From Haplomitrium mnioides (Eukaryota; Marchantiophyta; Haplomitriopsida; Calobryales), in NCBI GenBank assembly GCA_049999725.1, contig JBNGIS010017685.1, positions 41,165 to 72,068 of the forward strand: a stretch of 30,904 bases of DNA, in the 5' to 3' direction. The notes beneath the pieces are model-generated. The model was not told the origin of the DNA and ran no database searches. It worked only from the letters and a program-made list of their open reading frames with translations. The translations under genes and the position numbers were made by a program. Positions 1 through 8,447 of the stretch are shown here, in pieces. Each line of letters begins with the position of its first letter. The first letter of the stretch is position 1.

Positions 1-689
1 GCTTAGCCATGAGCGACGGTGAACATCTGATTGATGAAGAGCAAAACATCATGGGTTTCGTGGGGAGTTCAATCGACCAGGCTGGTTCAACCAAGAAGGA
101 TTCGTGGTAGGCAACGATCATTTGAGCAAGTAGATTGCAAGGGGAGGTGAACACAAAATCAGAGAAGGAGGAGGAAATAGGTGACAAAGAGGTGATGATC
201 GAATGAATCTAGGAGAAATCGAGCAGTGGAGGGCAATGCGGAGGGAGGCGTTGTAGCAGGGCAATAGGAGGAGAGCGATCAGGGGAGGTCTACATCTTTG
301 AAGAGGTCTACATCTTCGAACAGGTCTGCAATTCGAACAAATTGGAAGGAGGGTGACGAATCGAAGAGCAAGCAAGAAGGCGCTAGAGGTTTTTGAGGGG
401 AGAATCCCGAAAAGGGAGAGGAGTTGAATCGCAATGCAAGGGGAGAGAAATTTGAGGACAGAATTGAATGCGTGAGGAGAAAGATTTGGTCGCAGGGAGA
501 CCAGATCAATAGAAGATCGATCCGGAAGCAGAAGTTGCGCAAGGGGGATAATTTGATTTTGGACGAGGAATTTGCGTAGCCAAAGAGATCAGTGCAAGGC
601 GACCATCGCGCAAAGGGAGCATTCAAATGAGGCGTCGTCGGGGTGCACGAGAGGTGCAAATTCGAGGGATTTGCTAACAGAGATTGAAG
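1..689. other. Purine-rich flank without a recognised gene
   Basis: The plus strand is rich in GA runs and carries many stops. I recognise no protein here. Three imperfect copies of an 18-bp unit (GAGGTCTACATCTTTGAA and variants) lie in tandem at 285-302, 303-320 and 321-337. The long minus-strand reading frame that crosses this stretch (279-896) runs antisense into the NRS/ER pseudogene and is probably a by-product of base composition. Confidence 0.5.
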
Positions 690-1350
690 ATGGTGGTATC
701 GGAGGAGAGTATGCACAAGTTTCTGATTTATGGGTGAAGTGAGAAGATCGGTGGGCTGCTGGGGAAGTGGTGTGAGGAACATGGGATTGCTTACGAATAT
801 GGCAATGGCAAGTTGGAGGACCGAAGCAGTCTGCAGGTGGACATTGATCGATTGCAGCCTATGCATGTCTTCAATGCAGCGGGTGTCACTGATCACCCCA
901 ATGTCGACTGGTGCGAGACTTACAAAGTGGTTACCATTCGGGCCAACGTCGTGGGTACTCTTACTCTAGCGGACATCACCAAGTTGAACGGAGGAGGGCT
1001 CGTCAACTGCGCTACAGGCTGCATCTTCGAGTATGATGTTGCACATCTGGAAGGTGCAAACATTGGTTTCAAAGAGGAAGAAACACCCAATTCCATCGGA
1101 TCCTTCTACTCTAAGATGAAAGCCAAGGTGGAGGAGCTTTTGAAGAACTGTGACAATGTTTGCACCTTGCGCATGCACATGCCAATTAGTGGAGATCTCA
1201 AGAACCCACGCAACTTTATCACTAAGATCTCGCGCTACGAGAAGGTTGTGAACACCCCAAACTCAATGACGATTTTGGATGAGCTACTGCCATATCCATC
1301 GAGATGGGCGAGCGAAATCTGCGAGGCATCTGAAACTTCACGAATCATGG
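690..1350 (+). pseudogene. NRS/ER: UDP-4-keto-rhamnose 3,5-epimerase/4-reductase (NRS/ER, UER1-type) pseudogene, 3' truncated
   Basis: Intact enzymes of this family turn UDP-4-keto-6-deoxyglucose into UDP-rhamnose in the cytosol, for pectin and glycoside synthesis. Visible landmarks are FLIYG near the start, HVFNAAGVT, NVDWCE, GTLTLAD, the CATGCIFEYD strand, GFKEEETPN, the YxxxK catalytic pair (Tyr-Ser-Lys-Met-Lys), MPIS, NPRNFITKISRYEKVV and PNSMTILDELLP. The ATG at 690 gives a short leader (MVVSEES) before FLIYG, which fits the monofunctional enzyme better than the C-terminal half of RHM. It is dead: a TGA at 735-737 replaces a codon of the glycine-rich NAD(P) loop, whose glycines are also lost. 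One base is missing near 1291. Beyond that, ISIEM and NFTN continue in another frame, with a TGA at 1331-1333 where the family has Trp. Roughly the last fifth of the protein is absent. No intron interrupts the homology. Family call firm; pseudogene status firm. Confidence 0.88.
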
Positions 1351-1391
1351 AGTTAGGAACCGCATAAAAGGATTTGTGGACGGGAAATTCA

Positions 1392-1646
1392 ATGAAGGGG
1401 CTGGTTCGAAAGAAGCATAATGAACTCGAGGGAAATCATAGGCAGGCACATATGGAACCAGATAACGGTATTGCTCCAGATAAAGCAAATGCGATCGTCG
1501 AGTATGTTATGACCAATCTCTGGGTGCTACTGACCAACATAGAGAAATAGATTGGGAAGGCAAGAGAAGAAGCTTATAATCGAGGGGACATCATGGAGAA
1601 GATAGAGAAATAGTTGGCAGCTTGCGCCGAGGAGAGTTGGCTAGAG
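1392..1646 (+). pseudogene. MAP65 microtubule-associated protein fragment (pseudogene)
   Basis: MAP65/Ase1/PRC1 proteins cross-link antiparallel microtubules in the phragmoplast and cortical array. One frame from 1392 shows MKGLVRKKHNELE, AHMEPD, LLTNIEK, KAREEAYNR, DIMEKIEK and LAACAEESWLE. This is the order found in the conserved central part of plant MAP65, which I recall as KKQTELEEICRRAHMEPD ... EKWLAACEEESWLE. Two stops are in frame. TAG at 1548-1550 stands where the family has Gln (CAG to TAG), and TAG at 1611-1613 where it has Trp. There is no frameshift. Only about 85 of roughly 580-700 residues are present, with no start and no C-terminus. The homology begins about 45 bp after the NRS/ER fragment ends, on the same strand, although the two genes are unrelated. 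It ends abruptly after SWLE. Confidence 0.75.
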
Positions 1647-2803
1647 CCAAGGAGGGAAGGATATCGAGGCTATAGTTCTTACATTGAGGAGAAAAATAAG
1701 AAAGGACAAATGCACAAATGAACTAAGTTAAGCAAGGAACAAACCTAAAGTGACAAATGGAAAACAAACTAAATAAGTTTGGCAAAGGAAAAGATAAAAA
1801 GCCAAATGGACTTTTAATGAAAATTTGTCCTCTAAGTTTAGCTGGGAAGCGCGGCGCATGCCACAACTTGGGAGACGATCTTCACCTAAAGTTCACGCTA
1901 AAATTAGTACTTACTTTGGCTACAGGGAGTTTACAAAGACAGGCGCCAAGAAAAAGACATATGGAGCATTAATGGAAGTGGCAGCCTCCTTGTTCTTGGG
2001 GGTATACCTTCGACGAGGACCTCATTGTTCAAGATCCTTGTATTGTGTTTTCTTTTCCATCGGGTTGGAGCAAGTAGAGTTGTGGAGGGAGGCTGTGGAC
2101 GTACAGGAGCAGAGCGAGCGTGGGCTTGTGCAAGGATTTGTGGAAAGGGAGGTGACTTCCAACAGAAGAGCGGTGGGCTCTACTTGGTGAAGGAGACTCT
2201 CATCAATTTTCTTTGGCACATGTTTCCACTTCTTCAGTGGCTACACGCACGATTTTCAGATTACACCGCATTTTCGTTTGGGAAGGCATATAAGGAGGAT
2301 TCCCCCTCTAGAGCAAAGGAAGGTGAGCTCAGGTTTCTGAGTGAAGGATTTGCTGGGGTAATCCAGGCCAAGGACTTTACTCTGGTGAGATTTCGTGGAG
2401 CCTAAAGAAGTTTTGGTGAGGTATGCTCCCAGGAGAAGAGTAAGGAGGTGGAATTGGGTGACAAGGTGGAGTGCGTAACTAGTGTTCGAGAGGAGCATCT
2501 CCTTGGTGAGGGAGAAGAACATACACCTTCTGTGGAGCAGAAGTAAAACTCTTTCATCTGAACGAGTGTGAGAATTTGTGGTGGCATTGATAGAGGGGGC
2601 AGCCAACAATCGAGGGCAGCCGACGGAACGTGGAGATTGTGAGTGGTGGAGGAGCCGACGGATCTGAAGACCAGCGACTGTTTGCAGCAAAGGAGCAGCT
2701 CGTGGGGGCAGCAAGGAAGACAAGGGAGATTGAGGGAGGACCTCCAGCCACCAGCAAGCCAAGGGCAACACAAACCGGAAGAAGGGAGATCACGATCACG
2801 TAA

Positions 2804-2823
2804 AATTCCCAATTTCGGGAATT
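2804..2823. repeat. Short inverted repeat (hairpin)
   Basis: AATTCCC, a six-base loop, then GGGAATT form a perfect 7-bp stem. No coding context; its role is unknown. Confidence 0.6.
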
Positions 2824-3047
2824 GGTAACACCACACCAGAAACTCTTTCGGTTTTGCTGTCTTTGGGTGCGAATTTTTGGCATGTACAGATTTTGAATTC
2901 TGTAAATACCTTTAGGAAGAGCTTGTGAAAACCTCCAGAACTTTACTGGACAAAATCTGTTGTCAATTATTAGAATATTTTAAAATTCTGTTTTTTCGGT
3001 AGTTCAAATTCAGCATAGGACCAATTAGGGGTAGGAGTTAGGGGCAG

Positions 3048-3079
3048 GTTCCAGTTCCTGGAACTCTGTAATTACAGAG
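3048..3079. repeat. Two adjoining perfect inverted repeats
   Basis: GTTCCAG-TTC-CTGGAAC (3048-3064) is a 7-bp stem with a 3-base loop. It shares its last base with CTCTGTAATTACAGAG (3064-3079), a loop-free 16-bp palindrome. Two perfect palindromic structures back to back are unlikely by chance in 32 bp. They may be the remnant of a small inverted-repeat element. Confidence 0.65.
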
Positions 3080-4474
3080 CTGGGCCTGGTCCCAAGTAGG
3101 GGGGCAGAGTTGTATCTGTGCACCAAAGTCCAGCCACCTCCACTAGGTGTTGAGACGAAATAAAGTGGAGTAAAAGCTTGATTTTCGGTAATTCCAAAAC
3201 TCTGTTTTGGCCTGAACCAGTTGCTGTGATCTGTAAACCAAGACAGGGTGCCCAAACCTGAACCAAATCCAGCCCAGCACTGTCCTAAACTGCTCAAATC
3301 AACAAATTATCAGTCCCTCCCACAACAAGTATCCCGAAAACCCTTATTTCGGAGCTTGCGGCGACATGGGGTTGTGTTTTCAGCATAGCACCACAGCGGC
3401 AAGGCTGACAACGGGTAAATTTGAGCAACAAGGGAAAATTGAAAAATCCCTACAACCTGTCACTTGATGATCTCTTCTGCAAAATCTGAGTTCTACAATT
3501 TTCTACATCCAGCCTTCCACAAAAATCTGCACAGGAATCACTTAAACAACAGAAAATCTTCCAACAAGTAAACCACTCTTCACACAAAACGATCAGAAAT
3601 TTCTGCAATTGGTTCACAAACCACAATCTTCAACAAAATTTCTTCCACAAAACTTTCAGCACTCCAAGATGCCACTGATGCTTTAAATTTCCTGACCAGA
3701 TTTCTCAATCGCAATCCAAGATCTCACAAATCTTTCGATGTGCTTTTCTTTCAACGAGGAGATTAGGCCCAGCTGCAAAGGTTGATTTGATCCCTTGTGC
3801 AAATTCTCTAGGGCTCAACAATTCTTGCTCCATGAAACCCTGTGATTTCCTTCACTGGACAGGAAATGCTGTCACTTCTCGAAGAAACCCATGCCTTTAG
3901 CAGCTCAAAGCACCTCTACTCTCAAAAATCTACTCACCAAAATCTGCTTGACAACGCAGCTCAACCAGATCTGTCCTCCACGCAGAAATCTGCATGTTTT
4001 TTTATCATTCCATTCAAGAAATGTAAAATGTTTCAAAGGGCATGGATTTGTCCTCATGAGAAGGGTAGAAAAAGTATGCATCCTTTTTGGTGGTGTGGGC
4101 AGGAAAGAAACCAGGAACACTTTTCAAAACCAGCATCGCTGTCACCAACACCATAATTTGCAAAGAACTGGTGTCCCTCCACTAGAATGAGAAAACAATT
4201 GTCGTCTAGAAAACGACGGATTTCATAAACACTGTAGAATTATGGCCTACAAAAGTATCCTTAGATTGGACACATTTTGAAACAATTTTGCCAGATTCAA
4301 GTTTCACTATTCTAGGAGGGTATTTGCAGTATTAAATCTTTATAATAACAAATTCCTTCACTCTCGTAAAGTTTTTAGTCCATGTTGGCGTTTGGGCACT
4401 CATTCCCGTTTGAGCACAATTGTTTAAATATTCAAAACAAATGAAGACTATTTGACTACTTTCACACAAAGAAA

Positions 4475-4554
4475 CTACCAACAATATGTGCAAGAACAAG
4501 ACCAATCCTTCTCGTGATGAAAAAATTGGCATCCCTTATGATAATTTCTCACCT
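4475..4554 (-). pseudogene. C-terminal end of the DYW domain of the split PPR gene
   Basis: Read on the minus strand from the transposon boundary, this gives EIIIRDAN and, one frame over, FFHHEKDWSCSCTYCW followed by TAG at 4475-4477. The family ends in a motif of the type EIIVRDANRFHHF.DG.CSC.DYW. The HH pair and the CSC zinc ligands are therefore kept, while the terminal DYW reads YCW. One base is missing in a T-run between the two parts. The DYW domain is the cytidine deaminase that carries out C-to-U RNA editing in plant organelles. This is the distal piece of the gene whose PPR array is at 19331-21395; the retrotransposon at 4555-19139 separates them. Confidence 0.9.
4550..4554. repeat. 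Left target-site duplication of the copia element (CACCT)
   Basis: CACCT abuts the left LTR, and CACCC abuts the right LTR at 19140-19144. Four of five bases match, as expected for an aged 5-bp duplication. Both copies lie in DYW coding sequence. Confidence 0.8.
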
Positions 4555-4815
4555 TGTTGAGTGGTGTATGTGATAGACATTCAACATGTAGACCCTTTAG
4601 CTCATGGTGTGTGATGAAAATATATTCTCCTCTCTTCTCTCCTCTCAATCTCATATATCTCAATGCTTAATCAATAATGCAACCATGAATAATCATCCTC
4701 ATTCCTAAGATTAGGATTACCCTAATCTAGTTACTAATGATAGATTAGCAACCTAATGATAGATTAGTATAATAGCATGTAATCCTAGTTCTATGTTACT
4801 CTATGTATCATAACA
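4555..4815 (-). repeat. Copia 3' LTR
   Basis: On the plus strand it runs from TGTTGAGTGG to ATCATAACA; on the element's strand it is TGTTATGAT...CTCAACA. It pairs with 18910-19139, and roughly nine in ten aligned bases match by eye. It is 31 bp longer, mainly through a roughly 19-bp internal duplication around TAATGATAGATTAG and a short extra CT-rich stretch. Confidence 0.92.
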
Positions 4816-4828
4816 CTCCCCCTTGGTT
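4816..4828 (-). other. Copia polypurine tract
   Basis: The minus strand reads AACCAAGGGGGAG directly before the TGTTATGAT start of the 3' LTR. This is the classical position and composition of the plus-strand primer. Confidence 0.88.
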
Positions 4829-5202
4829 ATAACATGGGGAATGTTATAAACAATCGTAACATAGATGAAAAGATGAATATGATGAAAAGAACTCCAACTC
4901 CAACAATGAAATCCATATAAAGAGATAATGATGTTGCCTCATTAAAACCCTCTCATACTTCTTTGAGGGAAAGAGTACAACCATCATCATTCATGGATTA
5001 TAGAATGGGAAATATAAAGTATCCTAATATAAAAAGATGAATAATATGGCTATAGGCAATTAAAAACATAAAAGATGTAATCATGAGGCAAAAGATGAAA
5101 TGATATATATATTGAAGGAAAAAATATAATATGCCACGAGAATATAAGATATGATTGTCAAAGAAAAGAAAATATAGAGAATATCGAATATGTCGATGAA
5201 GA

Positions 5203-6790
5203 TCATAATAATTTGGATAGTCGGCGTAGTCCAATAAGATCACAATATCTCTTATATAGTGCAGGAGGTAAAGCCTTCGTAAATAGATCCACCATATTAT
5301 CCTTCTCGACGATCATCTCCACTGATATAGTATCATCTTGTTGCTCATGTGTAAAAAAGAATTTGGGTGCAATATGCTTAATACGATCTCCTCTGATAAA
5401 TCCCTGTGAGATCTACTGCACACATACCAGATTATCCTCATAGAGAATAGTAGGGTCATATAAAAAATGTTAACCACAAGAAACATAAACATGATCAATC
5501 ATCCTACGTAAATATATACATTCCCTACTAGCTTCATACAGAGCTATTATCTCTGCATAGTTGGAAGATGTGCAAGTCAAATTTTGCTTAGTACTCTTCC
5601 ATGATGTGGCTATAGAGCTATATAGGAATATATATCTGATTTGGGATTTAGCATCATGAGGATCTGAAAGATATCTTACATGTGCATAACCGGTTAGGAT
5701 TTGATCACTATGTTTCGGGAAATAAAGTCCCATGTTAGTGGCTCCTTGTAAATATCCGAATACTCTCTTGATACCACTCCAATGCCTTATAGTAGGTTGT
5801 GAACTATGCCTTGTAAGCAGGTTCACAACAAAGGAAATATCTGGTTGAGTTTGATTTGCTAAGAACATAAGAGCTCCTATAGCGGAGAGATATGGTATCT
5901 CAAATCCTAGGATACGCTCTATGTCTTTTCTCTTACAGAATAAATCTTTGTCTATATCAAGTGTTTTAATCTCCATAGGAGATGTTACTGGATGAGATTT
6001 ATCCATATTAAATTGTTTTAAGACTTTCTTAGTATAAGTACTCTGATGGACTAATATGCCATCGTCAAGGTACTCAAACTGTAGTCCCAAGCAATAGGCT
6101 GTCTCACCAATATCCCTTATATCAAAAATCTTCTTAAGCATAGATATAGTCTACTTAATGAGGGATTGGTGTCTAAATAAGTTTATATCATCAATGTAAG
6201 TTGCGACAACAATAAATTGTTTGTCGGCATGTTTGATGAATAAACTTGGTGCAATGTCATCATAGTGAAAACCCATGGCTATCATCTCCTCTTTAAATCT
6301 CTAATATCATATACGACCACTTTTGTTAAGTCCATAAATAGATCTCATGATCTGGACAACATATCCATCCTTGGCCAAATGCATGGATTGATGTATAAGA
6401 GGGACAATATGTCCAATCTGCCTAGTTTGCATCTCATGGACTAAAGGTCCAAGCCCAGTATTCCCTCTCTTGGGCTTTATATTGGTCGTTGGTAATTAAG
6501 TAGATGAGTTTCTTAAAGGATTTCTCTTAGAGACATTCTCCCTCTGAATATGATAGATATTCCTAGCAATAAGCTTTGGAGGAGCTTTCAAATATATCTG
6601 GGTATCTAGCAGCCCATATAGGTATCTTGTCACCACATCTAGCTGATGTGTCATGAGCTCATGTCTTAGGAAAAAGCCTACTAGGAACCGATATGTGATA
6701 GCATCCATAACTAGGGCATATGTGAGATCATAGTCTCTCCTAGGTGTCTATGTATAGCCCTTGGCTACAAGGCATGCCTTATATCTAACA
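5203..6790 (-). pseudogene. pol: Copia reverse transcriptase and RNase H (pol, 3' half)
   Basis: The RT palm is visible as MTHQLDVVTRYLYG, LLDTQIYLKAP and the catalytic YIDD box (codons at 6187-6198). Connection and RNase H follow as KKIFDIRDIGETAYCLG, PYLSAIGALMFLANQTQPD, ATSWKSTKQNLT, NYAEIIALYEASRE and, at the end, DLFTKALPP and GLRRLSKLL with TGA at 5203-5205. The RNase H reading crosses a stop near 5470. Further stops and frame changes occur between 6150 and 6490, so no full protein can be made. Order and motifs are those of Ty1/copia. The first RT aspartate (family D-V-x-x-A-[FY]-L) is kept; the Ala is replaced by Arg. Confidence 0.92.
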
Positions 6791-7534
6791 ATATTGCCTT
6801 TTTCATTTTGTTTTTCACGAGAATCCACTTATATTTGATTAAGTAGGCGTCAAAGGGTACGAGGACTAAAGGTCCAAATACTTTCCTCTTTATCATAGAA
6901 TCCAATCGGATTTCATCGCCTTTTCCTATTCAGTCCAATTGGGACTGTCCATAGCTTCTTTGACAGACCGTGGATTAGGGGGTACATCGAATATAGTCTG
7001 TGAAATCATGAATGCGAAATTATCATCCATACTAACACTCTCTCGCTGCCATAAATATCCCAATATCCATATAGTGGATTGAAAATTTTTTATTATCCGG
7101 GATCTCTAAAAGAGAGACAGTAGGCTAAGATGGTAGTGTAGTAGATGGTGATGATAGTATAGGCCCATCATTTGAGAATGTAGTCCTCTTTGTCAAAATT
7201 CTTTGCCTTGGTTGAGAGTCTTTCGAGCCTCAAGAGTGTCCTCTCTTTTGCCTTGGTAATTGATCACCTGCTATTATAGTAGTGTCTTGAATCCTCGCAG
7301 GTACATTTACAACAAGAATATATGATCGTATTACCTTTGCAATCTCATTAAATAAGTCAAGCAATTGCTCAACAGTTTTAGTCAAGTGAAGAAGTCTCTT
7401 GACTTCATCCTCACACTGCCTTGTTCTTTGATCAATCCATAAAGTGGATACCTTCTCTTATTGTAACTTTTTTGGTATTGAAGAATTTTTATCTTCAAAC
7501 AATGATGGGAATATATCCTCATAGAAGTAGCAAT
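6791..7534 (-). pseudogene. Copia pol linker between integrase and RT
   Basis: This is the low-conservation stretch between the integrase C-terminus (GYKSTSIIRYLEP and a Phe/Tyr-rich continuation just downstream of 7560) and the RT start. It is broken by many stops, and no separate gene is visible. The position and length suit the variable linker of plant copia polyproteins. Confidence 0.6.
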
Positions 7535-8442
7535 CTATGAATCTGGCTTGAAATACATCCGCTGTGGATGGTTCCAAATATCATATGATCGATGTGGATT
7601 TATATCCCACATAAATGCCCTTCTATCTTTGAGGTCCCATCTTAGTCCTTTTCGGTCCCAAAATTGGAACAAGGACTCGGCAACCGAAAATATGTAGATG
7701 AGATAAATCGAGAGTAGTCCCATAGAAAAGTTGGTGAGGAGTCAAAGTATTAAATGTTGATGGCCTGAATTTCAATAAAGAAGTAGCATATAGTACAGCC
7801 TGGCCCCATGCAAAAACCCGTAATCTAGTTTGCATGAGCATAGGTCTAGCTATCATTTGTATGTTGCGTATAACTCTTTTGGCTATACCATTTTGAAAAT
7901 GGATGTGAGCCACAGAGTATTGGATATCCATTCCCGTGGTCATATAAAATTCATCAAAAGTCTTTGATGTAAACTCCACTACATTGTCAACCTGTAGAAC
8001 TCTTACTGGATTTTATGGAAATTGAGCTTTCAATTTCAGAATATGTGCCAGGATCCTAGGAAAGACTAAGTTTTGGGTAGAGAGTAACAAGACTTATGAC
8101 CATTTTGATGATGCACAGATAATAACCAAGAAGTACTGAAAGGGTTCACTTGGTGGGTCAATAAGACCACATACATCCGCATGTAATCGCTCAAGGAATC
8201 TGGGTATATCCATCATAGTCTTGGATATTGCTGGTTGTAGGACTAGCTTACCTTGAGAACATTCGACGCACTATCTATTGATCATATGTGGTTTAACACT
8301 AGGAGGAATAAATCTGGACACTATAAGAATATTCTGAAACATATTTGTGCTAGGATGTCCTAAGTGTTTATGCCATAATATGCTTTGATCAATCTGTTTT
8401 GCAACAAGTAAGAAACTTTGAATTTGCATCACATAAAACCTT
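7535..8442 (-). pseudogene. Copia pre-integrase zinc region and integrase core
   Basis: From the nested-element boundary downward, the minus strand shows LWHKHLGHPST and then a CVEC pair (the HHCC zinc-binding pre-integrase motif, with a stop just before the first Cys). The RNase H-like core follows, including VDNVVEFTSKTFDEF, HIHFQNGIAKR, ARPMLMQT, AWGQAVLYA and HIFGCRVLVP, ending in KRTKMGPQR. The middle Asp (VDN) is present. The catalytic Glu expected in the NG-[IL]-A-E motif is Lys (NGIAKR). Stops occur in the pre-integrase part. The protein was inactivated by both point changes and the insertion at 8448. Confidence 0.9.
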
Positions 8443-8447
8443 GGGGT
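8443..8447. repeat. Left target-site duplication of the nested element (GGGGT)
   Basis: GGGGT precedes the TGTGGGAGC start of the inner LTR; ATGGT follows its other end at 15331-15335. Only three of five bases match, so the sequence alone is weak. Collapsing to either copy keeps the copia frame open across the joint (Tyr-Thr-Pro/Ile-Arg-Phe-Tyr), which supports a 5-bp duplication. Confidence 0.65.

Larger units (their letters stand above)
1647..4474. other. Intergenic stretch without a recognised gene
   Basis: Short open frames occur on both strands (for example 2025-2405 plus and 2256-2771 minus), but I recognise no domain in them and they overlap one another. The first 1.2 kb continues the GA-rich character of the left end. 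From about 2850 the sequence becomes A/T-richer. The last few hundred bases lie immediately downstream of the DYW stop at 4475 and would contain the 3' untranslated region of the broken PPR gene. Two clusters of short perfect inverted repeats are listed separately. Confidence 0.5.

Noticed and set aside
279-896. 205-codon minus-strand open frame
   Set aside because: It is low-complexity Ser/Leu/Pro-rich, overlaps the NRS/ER pseudogene in antisense, and has no recognisable domain. It follows from the GA-rich plus strand lacking TTA/CTA/TCA.
2025-2405. 126-codon plus-strand frame as a third captured host gene
   Set aside because: I could not match any conserved motif. It overlaps other short frames and has no supporting signal.
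4555-4815. MITE pair at 4555-4815 and 18910-19139
   Set aside because: The copies are direct, not inverted. They bracket copia genes in the right order, and a polypurine tract abuts one of them, so they are LTRs.
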